From positions 1-64,000 of the forward strand of contig CABYXZ010000006.1 of assembly GCA_902523065.1 (NCBI GenBank): a stretch of DNA of 64,000 nucleotides. The letters run 5' to 3'. A model generated the notes under the pieces. The model ran no database searches. It saw only the letters and a list, made by a program, of their open reading frames with translations, and had not been told where the DNA came from. Every line of letters begins with the position of its first letter. Position 1 is the stretch's first letter. Origin of the DNA: an uncultured Marinoscillum sp. Lineage in GTDB: Bacteria; Bacteroidota; Bacteroidia; Cytophagales; MED-G16. The translations under genes were made by a program, and so were the position numbers. Positions 1 through 7,514 of this stretch are shown here, one piece after another.

Positions 1-185
1 CCATCTGAGCTAAGAGATAGAGATTTACCACTATAATCACTAGCAGCCTCACCGTCTATGTCTGATCCCATTTGACTGAAATCAGTAGCAGTTGATGACT
101 TCTTGTAATGCACACCATGAAAACTTGGCATCACTTGTGAGAAGGAAAAATGATTTATAAATAAGAGATAAATTATTTTTTTCAA
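1..185 (-). CDS. N-terminus of a secreted FG-GAP-like repeat protein (cut by window edge)
   Basis: Partial gene; only the first ~61 codons lie in the window. Translation from a TTG start gives a short signal peptide (MKKIIYLLFINHFSFSQ) and then a mature N-terminus containing DIDGEAASDYSGKSLSLSSDG-type sequence. That phrase is typical of flavobacterial surface proteins built of FG-GAP-like/propeller repeats. An in-frame stop lies two codons upstream of the TTG and no ATG precedes the signal peptide, so the TTG start is well supported. A TATATTTG box ends 4 bases before the start, which suggests a leaderless or nearly leaderless transcript. Repeat copy A lies immediately upstream. The family call rests on the short conserved phrase only. 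Confidence 0.6.
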   Translation of the reverse strand, partial: MKKIIYLLFINHFSFSQVMPSFHGVHYKKSSTATDFSQMGSDIDGEAASDYSGKSLSLSSD

Positions 186-189
186 GACT

Positions 190-197
190 CAAATATA
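190..197 (-). promoter_or_regulatory. Bacteroidota -7 promoter box TATATTTG
   Basis: TATATTTG matches the Bacteroidota -7 consensus TAnnTTTG and lies 4 bases from the TTG start of the partial secreted protein. It sits in the left extension that repeat copies A and B share, so the promoter appears to travel with the repeat. Confidence 0.5.
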
Positions 198-292
198 ATA
201 AAATATTCGATCGTCCTTTTGGTCGTCCTAACTATAAAATCATTAAATTTGATCTAAAAAGGGCGATTTGGCGAGTCCCGTCCATCCCGCTT
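191..292. repeat. Repeat copy A: 73-bp core (220-292) with tRNA-Asp-like 3' end, plus left extension
   Basis: The 73-base core begins TGGTCGTCC and ends GTCCCGTCCATCCCGCTT. It aligns without gaps to copies B (732-804) and C (1934-2006), with about 9 mismatches to each by hand alignment. The right 21 bases, from CGAGTCCCG onward, match the 3' half of the T-arm, the acceptor strand and the discriminator G that I recall for flavobacterial tRNA-Asp; the antisense gives the familiar spurious RDGRDS peptide. The 5' part does not fold as a tRNA. Bases 191-219 are an extra left extension shared only with copy B. The right end lies within a few bases of the next gene's stop codon. Confidence 0.85.
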
Positions 293-298
293 CTTTAT

Positions 299-697
299 CT
301 ATTTTTTGAATAAGTTTTGTATTCTTCTGTGTAGAAAATAAAAAACTATTCCGCCAATAATTGTCCATACTACATCATTCCAATCAAAAACTCCTCTGCC
401 TGGAGTGTAAATTGTAATAAACTCATTTCCAATTAGACCAATCATAGAAATGATTATTGACAACTTTAATCTATTTCTGTAAATAGATGTATTAGGTTTA
501 AAAATCTCTGGAATAGTTACATAAAACAAACTAGGTAGACCAATTCCTGGAAGGAAATTGGGAATTACTCCAAGAAAATAAATTATAAGGGAATTTTCTG
601 CTTCATAATTTGGTCTGATGTAATCTTGAACCAATCCGAATGTTAAAAATGTAACTCCAAAAACTAAATAATAAAAATATTTTCTGTTCATCAACAT
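299..697 (-). CDS. Small membrane protein, VanZ-like pattern
   Basis: A 132-residue hydrophobic protein with about four membrane segments (roughly 8-24, 37-60, 76-95 and 109-124). Near the C-terminus it carries GRGVFDWNDVVWTIIGG, which resembles the FDWxD...N..G signature of VanZ-like membrane proteins. That link is suggestive only. Two ATGs compete: the first gives MLMNRKYF, the second (start at 691) gives MNRKYF. The stop codon lies six bases beyond the core of repeat A, and the start lies four bases from the left extension of repeat B, so the gene fills the space between two repeats almost exactly, like a cassette. A TATATTTA box at 708-701 could be its promoter. The function is unknown. 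Confidence 0.6.
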   Translation of the reverse strand: MLMNRKYFYYLVFGVTFLTFGLVQDYIRPNYEAENSLIIYFLGVIPNFLPGIGLPSLFYVTIPEIFKPNTSIYRNRLKLSIIISMIGLIGNEFITIYTPGRGVFDWNDVVWTIIGGIVFYFLHRRIQNLFKK

Positions 698-701
698 ACA
701 T

Positions 702-804
702 AAATATAATTAAAATATTTGATCGTTCTTTTGGTCGTCCTTACTACAAAATCATTGAATTTTATCTAATAAAAGCGATTTAGCGAGTCCCGTCCATCCA
801 GCTT
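702..804. repeat. Repeat copy B: 73-bp core (732-804) with tRNA-Asp-like 3' end, plus left extension
   Basis: This is the second copy of the 73-base core, in the same orientation as copies A and C. It shares the left extension with copy A (AAATATAAT, then AAAATATT and GATCG), apart from a 1-base indel and two substitutions. The terminal tRNA-like segment has one change (CCATCCAG instead of CCATCCCG), which would break the acceptor stem sequence. It sits between the start of the small membrane protein gene and the stop of the propeller lipoprotein gene. Confidence 0.85.
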
Positions 805-836
805 CTTAATATTTTTTTCTTCTCTAGAAAAAGAAA

Positions 837-1754
837 TTAATTTCTATCATATTTGATTAAACTTGGTATTTTTCCTTGTTTATATTCTCCTAGTGTGTAA
901 TAAACATTTTCATTTTTTCCCCAGCAGATTCCTTCACCTTGAGATTCTTGCTCATAATTTAAAATCACAGGTAATTTATTTTTAAAAATGTTCTCCCAAT
1001 TTTCATTTGAATCTTTATCCCAATAGTAAATTTTTTCATATGTCTTGATTAAACAATGATTATCATCGAGGGATATATCAGAAGCAGTTATTAACCCATT
1101 AATGTATTCAAATGAATATATTTTTTTTGCTTTTATAATTTCACCACTATGATTTTCGAGATTATCTATTTTATAAATTGACTGTATGTTTTGATCTTTA
1201 GATAATATAAAAAAACCATCTATTTCTTTTGAATACATTATTGCTTCTGAATTAAAAGTTCCATCTTCCATATAAAATGATATTAATCTAAATGAATCAG
1301 TTGATATTGAATCATTACCATAATTTTCTATTTTTGGTTCTTCTATAACATATATCTTTTTAATATTTCTTTCTTTTTGATTATCTCCAATATCTCCCAC
1401 GTAAAGACATTTTCCATTTAAACCCATAAAACAATCACCAATAGTTATATCCTCCCAGTCGTTACTAATAATATTTTGGATATGTATTTTAAAAAGAATC
1501 TCCGATGTTGTTTTTGAAATTAAGTAGAGAACATCTTTATTATTACTATCATTATGGGTCCAAATACCATTTGGATTATAAAATGAGTTAACAATTCCAG
1601 ATGCTTCAGGAATGATATTGTGATCGATTTTATTAACCTCTTTTCCGTAAGAAAATAAACTACTCTCTTGAATCATAACTTCTAAGTTTTCTTCGCTTAC
1701 GTTACAAGAGAATAAGTTTAGTATTATCAGTATTAAGCTTGAGTATACTTTCAT
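837..1754 (-). CDS. Beta-propeller-like lipoprotein of unknown function
   Basis: A protein of 305 residues from the preferred start. It has a lipoprotein signal (MKVYSSLILIILNLFSC), so it is probably anchored in the envelope. The mature part has the pattern ASGI...NPNGIWTHNDS...LYLI...DWEDI...LYVGDIGDN...IYVIEEP. That pattern is shared by a Bacteroidota family of presumed six-bladed propellers related to SdiA-regulated/phytase-like folds. No catalytic residue can be assigned. A longer reading frame starts at 1799, but it adds an unusual N-terminal extension that runs through a hairpin, so the internal ATG in front of the signal peptide is preferred. It stands alone, between repeat copies B and C. 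Confidence 0.7.
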   Translation of the reverse strand: MKVYSSLILIILNLFSCNVSEENLEVMIQESSLFSYGKEVNKIDHNIIPEASGIVNSFYNPNGIWTHNDSNNKDVLYLISKTTSEILFKIHIQNIISNDWEDITIGDCFMGLNGKCLYVGDIGDNQKERNIKKIYVIEEPKIENYGNDSISTDSFRLISFYMEDGTFNSEAIMYSKEIDGFFILSKDQNIQSIYKIDNLENHSGEIIKAKKIYSFEYINGLITASDISLDDNHCLIKTYEKIYYWDKDSNENWENIFKNKLPVILNYEQESQGEGICWGKNENVYYTLGEYKQGKIPSLIKYDRN

Positions 1755-1764
1755 ATTATATATT

Positions 1765-1791
1765 AAAAAACGCCTTATATAATAAGGCGTT
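1765..1791 (-). terminator. Terminator-like hairpin in the leader of the propeller lipoprotein gene
   Basis: AACGCCTTA and TAAGGCGTT form a perfect 9-bp stem around a 5-base loop. On the minus strand the hairpin is followed by a T run, the layout of an intrinsic terminator. It ends about 10 bases before the ATG of the gene it precedes, not after a gene. It could block read-through, act as an attenuator, or be an operator-like palindrome. Confidence 0.55.
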
Positions 1792-1933
1792 GTATCCAAA
1801 CTAAACTATACTCATGAATGAGCGGTATGAATGTACATTATATTAGTTTAATTATATATCCCTATTATTATTTAAATGTAAAATTTTAATTAATAAAAAG
1901 GACAATGAGGTTAATAGGGTTTTGTCTACCCAG

Positions 1934-2006
1934 TGGTCGTCCTAACTTTAAAATCATTGAATTTTAACTATTAAGAGTGATTTAGCGAGTCCCGTCCATC
2001 CCGCTT
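1934..2006. repeat. Repeat copy C: 73-bp core with tRNA-Asp-like 3' end
   Basis: Third copy, exactly 73 bases, same orientation, with 8-9 mismatches to each of the other cores and no indels. The left and right ends are best conserved and the centre varies. TAAAAT and ATTTTA form a 6-bp stem around CATTGA near the centre. It lacks the left extension found in copies A and B. It is separated from the upstream minus-strand gene by about 180 bases and lies just before a plus-strand lipoprotein gene. Confidence 0.85.
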
Positions 2007-2046
2007 ATTATACCATATCAACATTTATTTAATGAACACTTATAAT

Positions 2047-2054
2047 TATATTTG
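2047..2054 (+). promoter_or_regulatory. Bacteroidota -7 promoter box TATATTTG
   Basis: An exact TAnnTTTG match 24 bases upstream of the preferred ATG. It overlaps a possible TTG start at 2052, which argues that translation begins at the downstream ATG instead. Confidence 0.55.
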
Positions 2055-2078
2055 AAACAATTATTAAGAAATTATTTA

Positions 2079-2600
2079 ATGAAACTTAATAAATATACGC
2101 TTCTCTTTTATATGCTCTTTATATTCTCATCATGTGATGAAAATGACCTTGGAACAAATATTGGAACAGAAGACCCTCTTGAAACACAAGCAAATATCCT
2201 CAATGGGACATGGAATCTTGAACCTCTACTAGAGAAGCCGTCCATTAAAGATGTAACTCCTGTTACAAAGGATGGTATGGAAGTGCAAGTATTCAAGGAT
2301 ATGACCCTCACCATATCAGAAGGCTCTGCAGTCGGTGGTATTTACTCTACTCTAAACACTTATGATGATAAGGTATGGCCTAGTTCAGGTTCTTGGACTT
2401 TCCAAAATAACGACAAAGATAAAATTCTTAGAAGTGATGATATTTCAATGAGTATCTTCGCAGAGGTTATTCATAATTACGCACAGCCTAAGGTTTATAC
2501 TCTAAGAACCAGCTTTACAACAACTGAAGGCACTAAAGAAATTAAGTGGGTATTTAACTTTAAAAGACAATGTTCTTCCCCATTTAATGAAGGTTGTTAA
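2079..2600 (+). CDS. Lipocalin-like lipoprotein, unknown function
   Basis: A protein of 173 residues. The ATG at 2079 gives a clean lipoprotein signal (MKLNKYTLLFYMLFIFSSC); an earlier TTG lies inside the promoter box and is less likely. The mature part is about 150 residues, includes the phrase NGTWNLEP near the start and alternates beta-strand-like stretches (DMTLTIS, GSWTFQNN, KWVFNFKR). That pattern is common in small lipocalin-like Bacteroidota lipoproteins. No named family is certain. It is the only plus-strand gene before 3.4 kb and converges on the next gene, with a 20-base gap that holds an all-AT hairpin too weak to call. Confidence 0.65.
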   Translation: MKLNKYTLLFYMLFIFSSCDENDLGTNIGTEDPLETQANILNGTWNLEPLLEKPSIKDVTPVTKDGMEVQVFKDMTLTISEGSAVGGIYSTLNTYDDKVWPSSGSWTFQNNDKDKILRSDDISMSIFAEVIHNYAQPKVYTLRTSFTTTEGTKEIKWVFNFKRQCSSPFNEGC

Positions 2601-2620
2601 TTCAGTAATATTTTTCAATA

Positions 2621-3391
2621 TTAATTTATTGGATACATATTAAAATTTTGATTATCAAAATACTTTATTCTATTAGGTATTGCTTCTTCAATAGTTTTCT
2701 TCAAAGATTCACTAATTCTATCTGATCTATACCTTACTGCAAGGTATGGAAGATAACTCTCAGCAATATCCTCCCTAATAGGATAATCTCTCGCGTAATC
2801 AGATATAAATTCACAGTCAAGATTTTGGGCTTCTAACCATCCTTTAGACTCGGCGTGGTAAGAGTCCAATGATGTATGTGCAGCCTCATGAACTAGTGTT
2901 TCTTCAAGAATTCCTTGATCTTCATAATTTTTTTCAGACCAGTCCGTGTGTATAAGAAGATTATTATTTCCTCCTCCGAATGGTTCATCTCCCCTATGTA
3001 TCCAGGATGTCTGAACATCTTTTCTTAGCTCGGTTGTTAACCTTCCTATGACCTCAGCATATTTTAATGCATAAATCTGTGCATTTTCTGGTGAACCAAA
3101 CTCAGGATTTACCTGTATTTCTATTGACAGACCGTCATCGTATTCCGCAGGAAAAAGAAACGGCTCTAAATTCACCCAACCTGTCCTCCTATCATACATC
3201 TGTCTTTTACCAGTTCCTGCATATGATAAACTAACGAAAGTTGTTGGGTCATCTTCTGTTATGATATCAGGATCAATGAATATAGTTCCTCCAAATGGAG
3301 GATCGTAGTTATTATCACATTTATTATTATCATTAACCGATTCCTTTGAACATGAAAAAAATAAAATTAATATTATGATTAACTTTTTCAT
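2621..3391 (-). CDS. HExxH metalloprotease-like lipoprotein
   Basis: A protein of 256 residues with lipobox FFSC near residue 14, probably in the outer envelope. The zinc-binding motif is HEAAH at 168-172 in LVHEAAHTSLDSYH, with a further His at 179 and an EDIAES segment (207-212) that could supply a downstream acidic ligand. The spacing HExxH-x6-H differs by one residue from the metzincin HExxHxxGxxH pattern, so the third ligand is uncertain. The protein looks like a small secreted peptidase, but I do not recognise a named family. The start is divergent from the repeat protein on the plus strand; their upstream regions overlap. Confidence 0.65.
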   Translation of the reverse strand: MKKLIIILILFFSCSKESVNDNNKCDNNYDPPFGGTIFIDPDIITEDDPTTFVSLSYAGTGKRQMYDRRTGWVNLEPFLFPAEYDDGLSIEIQVNPEFGSPENAQIYALKYAEVIGRLTTELRKDVQTSWIHRGDEPFGGGNNNLLIHTDWSEKNYEDQGILEETLVHEAAHTSLDSYHAESKGWLEAQNLDCEFISDYARDYPIREDIAESYLPYLAVRYRSDRISESLKKTIEEAIPNRIKYFDNQNFNMYPIN

Positions 3392-3435
3392 TCTAATTAT
3401 TTACAATTTAAGCTTTTTCGTCATTATTAAATTCC

Positions 3436-3443
3436 TATTTTTG
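3436..3443 (+). promoter_or_regulatory. Bacteroidota -7 promoter box TATTTTTG
   Basis: A TAnnTTTG match with 9 bases between the box and the ATG at 3453. It supports that ATG over the upstream in-frame start at 3375. Confidence 0.5.
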
Positions 3444-3452
3444 TTTTGTAAT

Positions 3453-4244
3453 ATGAGAAGATTAATTCATTTATTATTTTTTAGTATAATTCTAATTTAT
3501 TCTAATAATCTCCTTTCTCAAGATATTGGAATTCAATTAGATAGAAACCTTGGTGTTATAGAAAGTGTTTTCATAAAGCATGGAAAAACGGTATTTGAGC
3601 TTGATTCAGCCAATAACAACATTAAAAATATTTATGTCTTCTCTGATGATTCCTTATCTGAAAGGTTTTTACAGGATCCAGTCTATGATTTCAGACCCAG
3701 AAGAAGCTTGGAATTGCATAGAGGTGTTAATTTATATATAGATACTTACAGAAGTGTAGATTATGCTAGGAATTATAGACAAAATTCCTTCTCTGGCATT
3801 GTAGGTTCTGTGACAGAAGTAGATGATATAGAAATAGATTACCACCTCAGAATTGGTGATAATAGAATTATTGGAATTGTAGGTAAAATAAAATCCATAA
3901 ACGATATTGATATTGACTATCACAAAAATTATAGCGAAAACCAAAGAGGCGGTTACATGGGAAAGGTAAAAGATATTGGAGATATTTCTTTAAAATATCA
4001 TAACAGACATACCTATTCAGACCTAGGTGGTTACGTAGGTAAACTAAAGGAAATCAATGACGTTAGTTTTAAATACAACGAAAATTACTCAGGTAATGTA
4101 AACAAGGGATCAGTTGGGAAAATCAGTGAAATTGGAGACATTAAAATAGAATATTTTAAAAATTACAGTACTAATTCAGCTTCTGGAATTGTAGGAAAAT
4201 TCAAATCTATCTCTGGAGTAGACAAAAGAGTTATTGTTTATTAA
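3453..4244 (+). CDS. Secreted protein with 26-residue tandem repeats
   Basis: A protein of 263 residues with a signal peptide ending near LLSQ (residue 23). The chosen ATG follows a promoter box; an upstream in-frame ATG would add 26 hydrophobic residues and overlap the divergent gene. After a unique segment (24-114) come five full units and one partial unit of 26 residues with pattern G-x-V/M-G-K-x-x-x-I-x-D-I-x-(I/L)-x-Y-x-x-N-Y-S. The VG/MG positions fall exactly every 26 residues (118, 144, 170, 196, 222, 248). Alternating hydrophobic residues suggest a beta-solenoid or stacked beta-hairpins. No family was recognised; a structural or adhesive role is a guess. Confidence 0.7.
   Translation: MRRLIHLLFFSIILIYSNNLLSQDIGIQLDRNLGVIESVFIKHGKTVFELDSANNNIKNIYVFSDDSLSERFLQDPVYDFRPRRSLELHRGVNLYIDTYRSVDYARNYRQNSFSGIVGSVTEVDDIEIDYHLRIGDNRIIGIVGKIKSINDIDIDYHKNYSENQRGGYMGKVKDIGDISLKYHNRHTYSDLGGYVGKLKEINDVSFKYNENYSGNVNKGSVGKISEIGDIKIEYFKNYSTNSASGIVGKFKSISGVDKRVIVY
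3795..4241 (+). repeat. 78-bp coding tandem repeat (about 5.7 units)
   Basis: In-frame tandem repeat encoding the 26-residue units of the secreted protein. The protein pattern is regular with no indels, but the DNA units have diverged, so the array is old or selected at the protein level. Confidence 0.7.
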
Positions 4245-4249
4245 AATTA

Positions 4250-5218
4250 TTAATTGGTATCTCCTTTTAAACATCTTGTAAAAAAAGGAAAATCATCGGT
4301 TACTACGTAATAATAAATTCCATCTGGAAATTCTGGCGTTACCCCGTATCTACCGTTACACTGATCTAGGTCACCTAGACCTTCAATGTACTCATAATCT
4401 TGAGTGAATGCACCCATAGGGATTGGTGTATTAAGATTTGTTGATCCTTGGTTAGGACCCCCAATTAATGTAGTTAAAGTATTTGGCCGGTTCTGATCTG
4501 CTTGAGACTTAAGCTTATAACTAGGTTGAAGAGCAATTACTAAGCTTCCTGCATCGTTTGGATCTGAAAAACCATACCTAGCATATACTGGAAATCCGTC
4601 AGAAGCCCAACCTACAAGTGTCATGCCTTTATTACTTCCTAAAAATTCCATCAGCAATTCAGGCATTCCATGATAATGGTAGGTCCCATTAGGTTGAACA
4701 TGGGCATGATTCATATCGTCTCCAAAATCGAAAGTTTCGTGACCTAGCGCTTCAATATTCCAATTTCCTTGACCTCTAGCTAAACTGCACTCTCCTTCAT
4801 CGTTGCACCTCCCTGCCGTTGCTGGGTCAAACTTTACACTGTTAAGAGCATAAGCAATTGCTACTGCTTGTCCCACAACCTCCAACCCACTTTCAGATAT
4901 TATAGTAGGACACAAAGTGAATCTCTCACTTACATTTTGCTCTGTTATGGTATTTGGGTTATTAGAATTAGGAAATCTACCAACCTCATGATTTGGTATT
5001 CCATTTCCATTTAAAATTCTATTAGAACCGTCTGTTGTCCAGGAATACGTACTATATGCATTAACCGATTCGTCGTCATTGAAGATATTTTCGTCAATAT
5101 CTGTAAGAACATTAGCAGTCGAATATTCACCACTGCAATAAGATATTATTAAATCAATACTTACATCATCACAAGAAAAAATAAAGAAAGAAACAAAAAA
5201 AAGATAATATTTTTTCAT
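4250..5218 (-). CDS. YHYH domain lipoprotein
   Basis: A protein of 322 residues with lipobox IFSC (Cys16). The YHYH motif lies at 180-183 within NGTYHYHGMPE, followed by GWASDGFPVYARYG. These are hallmarks of YHYH-domain proteins, which are widespread in marine bacteria and whose biochemical role is not established. An upstream HAHV and the paired histidines suggest metal binding, which is an inference. The gene ends 5 bases from the convergent repeat protein. Its own promoter box TATATTTG lies 5 bases from the ATG. Confidence 0.85.
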   Translation of the reverse strand: MKKYYLFFVSFFIFSCDDVSIDLIISYCSGEYSTANVLTDIDENIFNDDESVNAYSTYSWTTDGSNRILNGNGIPNHEVGRFPNSNNPNTITEQNVSERFTLCPTIISESGLEVVGQAVAIAYALNSVKFDPATAGRCNDEGECSLARGQGNWNIEALGHETFDFGDDMNHAHVQPNGTYHYHGMPELLMEFLGSNKGMTLVGWASDGFPVYARYGFSDPNDAGSLVIALQPSYKLKSQADQNRPNTLTTLIGGPNQGSTNLNTPIPMGAFTQDYEYIEGLGDLDQCNGRYGVTPEFPDGIYYYVVTDDFPFFTRCLKGDTN

Positions 5219-5223
5219 CGAAT

Positions 5224-5231
5224 CAAATATA
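5224..5231 (-). promoter_or_regulatory. Bacteroidota -7 promoter box TATATTTG
   Basis: An exact TAnnTTTG match only 5 bases upstream of the YHYH lipoprotein ATG, so the transcript would start at or next to the start codon. Confidence 0.55.
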
Positions 5232-5292
5232 ATAATATATAATCCTTTTGATGATTTTATCTTTTATTAGTTTTAAAATGTAATTTTCCAGA

Positions 5293-7503
5293 ATGATAAG
5301 GTTATTAATTTCTTTGTTTCTCCTTTTTATTTGCACAGATCTTAAAAGTCAGTCCGAAAACAGAGAACCTAAATCATTTAAAGCGTTTCCTATAAAATCT
5401 GGAGATATTAAACTTGATGGAAGGTTAGACGATACATTCTGGAGTGATATAACAGGCATTAGTGATTTTTTAGTTCAGGAGCCTGTAGAAGGTGGAGAGC
5501 CAACAGAAAAAACAACTATAAAGATTGCTTACGATGAGAATTACCTCTACATAGGAGCAATCTTTTACGATTCTGAGCCCGACGGGATAAAGGCATTTAA
5601 GATGAGGAAAGACGCTCCTCTTAACACAGATGACCGTTTTATGTGGATACTCGACACATACCTAGACGGAAGAAATGCATATTTTTTTGAAATTAATCCG
5701 AGGGGACTTATGGGGGATGGACTTCTTACAATTGGTCAGGGAAGAAGTTTAAATAAAGACTGGGATGGCATATGGAGACCTTGGACTTATATTGGAGACT
5801 TCGGATGGTCAGCAGAGATAAGGATACCTTTTCACACCCTCAATTTTGACCCAAAGACAAGCACTTGGGGAATAAATTTTCAGAGGACAATAAGAAGAAA
5901 AAATGAAGAAATTTTGTGGTCCGGACACAAAAGAAATCAAGGTATTTACAGGCCTCAAGATGCTGGCAGACTTACTGGACTTAATAATATTTCTCAAGGA
6001 TTAGGACTTGAATTAGTTGGTTACGGCAAGGCAGAGGCACTAAAGGTTCAAAATGAATCAGAGGGTGATTATAATAATAGCCAGAGTTTAGACGGTGGAT
6101 TAGATGTAAACTATAATATAACACCAGGTCTGAAAGCATCACTCACAGTAAATACTGACTTTGCTGAGACTGAGGTAGATGACAGACAAATCAATTTGAC
6201 CAGGTTCCCTATTCGATTTCCTGAGAAAAGAGACTTCTTTCTTGAAGGTGCAAATATCTTCAGGTTTGCTCCTAGCAGCGGTGTTTACCCATATTTTTCT
6301 AGAAAAATTGGTCTTAGGTCTGGTAATCCAATACCCATTCTTTACGGAGGCAGAGTAATTGGAAAAATTGGTAAAGTTGAGGTTGCTGCTCAACAGGTAA
6401 AAACAAGAGAAATAGATAATTTTAGTTCAGAAGAATTCTCAGTAATAAGACTTAAACAAAACTTCCTCAAAGAAAGTAGTATTGGCGTACTATATACAAG
6501 GAGACATACAAATAAAGGAAAACAATTTGTCCCACCCTTACAAGACAGGAATACTCTTGGTATTGATTTAACCTTAAACACTTCTACTTTTCTCAAAAAC
6601 CAGAATTTACAGTTCCAGGCATTTGCAGTTATTCATAACCCAGAATTACCAGGTGAAATAAATAATAACATCTGGGACAGATCAGCTAGAGGCCTTCGTT
6701 TTAATTTCCCAAATGATCCTTGGTCAGGAAGTCTATCGTACAGAGAGTTTGGAGTATCATACGACCCAGCAGTTGGATTCTCTAGAAGAAATTCTTTTAG
6801 GAGAGTTGAACCAAGGATTAGGTTTTCACCAATTCTAGAAAAGAGCTCAACTATAAGAGAGTTAAAGTGGGAAGTGAGTTTTGAAAATCTGATGAGTTTA
6901 CAGTGGAAAAAATTAACACAAAATATAAGACTGACACCCCTATCAATACGATTTGAAAGCGGAGACGAGATCTCATACCAGATAATAAGAAACTTTGAAA
7001 GGCTTGAATATGATTTTGATATACTTGGTGATAACTCAATAATTATTCCAGTAGGAAACTACACAAACTGGTCCCATCAAATTGAATTAGAGACAGCCAA
7101 CTACAGAAAAATTGTCTACGGTATAGAACTTAATACTGAAGGATTCTGGTCTGGAAATAGAACAGAATATGAAAATGAGTTAATATTTAGACCTTTACCA
7201 GGAATAAACTTGAATCTAGGATACATTCACTCAAGAGTAAACTTAAGAGAGGGAAATTTCAAAACAAATTTGGTCAGGTTTCTTGGTGATTTTGATTTTA
7301 CACCATTTATATCATTCTCTTCAAATATACAGTACGACGACATCAGTGAAAACATAGGAATGAACAACAGATTTAAATATACAATCACTCCTGGATCAGA
7401 TATATATTTTGTATACAATCACAACTGGTTTAATGATGATGGAAAGTATAAGACTTCATCTATGTTGGGTGCTACTAAAATTACCTATACTCATAGATTT
7501 TAG
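5293..7503 (+). CDS. DUF5916 outer-membrane protein with CBM9-like N-terminal domain
   Basis: A protein of 736 residues with signal peptide (cleavage near LKSQ, ~20). The N-terminal domain (about 35-205) has IKLDGRLDDTFW and LYIGAIFYDSEPD, typical of CBM9-like/DUF1083 domains. The rest matches the DUF5916 pattern, including FPEKRDFFLEG and many amphipathic strands that end in an aromatic residue (TKITYTHRF), consistent with an outer-membrane beta-barrel. The function of this family is not established; a role in surface glycan or peptide handling is inferred from the neighbours. It heads a plus-strand cluster with a glycosidase 11 bases downstream and an esterase after that. Confidence 0.85.
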   Translation: MIRLLISLFLLFICTDLKSQSENREPKSFKAFPIKSGDIKLDGRLDDTFWSDITGISDFLVQEPVEGGEPTEKTTIKIAYDENYLYIGAIFYDSEPDGIKAFKMRKDAPLNTDDRFMWILDTYLDGRNAYFFEINPRGLMGDGLLTIGQGRSLNKDWDGIWRPWTYIGDFGWSAEIRIPFHTLNFDPKTSTWGINFQRTIRRKNEEILWSGHKRNQGIYRPQDAGRLTGLNNISQGLGLELVGYGKAEALKVQNESEGDYNNSQSLDGGLDVNYNITPGLKASLTVNTDFAETEVDDRQINLTRFPIRFPEKRDFFLEGANIFRFAPSSGVYPYFSRKIGLRSGNPIPILYGGRVIGKIGKVEVAAQQVKTREIDNFSSEEFSVIRLKQNFLKESSIGVLYTRRHTNKGKQFVPPLQDRNTLGIDLTLNTSTFLKNQNLQFQAFAVIHNPELPGEINNNIWDRSARGLRFNFPNDPWSGSLSYREFGVSYDPAVGFSRRNSFRRVEPRIRFSPILEKSSTIRELKWEVSFENLMSLQWKKLTQNIRLTPLSIRFESGDEISYQIIRNFERLEYDFDILGDNSIIIPVGNYTNWSHQIELETANYRKIVYGIELNTEGFWSGNRTEYENELIFRPLPGINLNLGYIHSRVNLREGNFKTNLVRFLGDFDFTPFISFSSNIQYDDISENIGMNNRFKYTITPGSDIYFVYNHNWFNDDGKYKTSSMLGATKITYTHRF

Positions 7504-7514
7504 TAAATTACATT

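Larger units (their letters stand above)
1755..2078. other. Intergenic region between divergent genes
   Basis: This is the only stretch over 300 bases without a gene. From left to right it holds the terminator-like hairpin (1765-1791), a small CTCAT/ATGAG inverted repeat and an ATGTACAT palindrome (about 1810-1838) that could be protein-binding sites, an AT-rich spacer, repeat copy C (1934-2006), and the TATATTTG promoter box of the downstream plus-strand lipoprotein gene. No reading frame with a credible start was seen. Confidence 0.6.

Noticed and set aside
220..292. Intact tRNA-Asp gene in the repeats
   Set aside because: Only the 3' segment matches; the left end does not pair with the acceptor strand, and no anticodon arm is present.
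191..2006. Integron attC sites
   Set aside because: No GTTRRRY/RYYYAAC pair at the ends; GTTAGGA lacks the final pyrimidine, and no integron integrase is present.
191..2006. CRISPR array
   Set aside because: Only three copies, with gene-sized spacing and mismatches between them.
2052..2078. TTG start of the lipocalin-like gene
   Set aside because: The TTG is part of the TATATTTG promoter box and the downstream ATG gives a normal lipoprotein signal.
2600..2621. Bidirectional terminator between convergent genes
   Set aside because: The stem is all A/T (TAATATT/AATATTA) and too weak to call.
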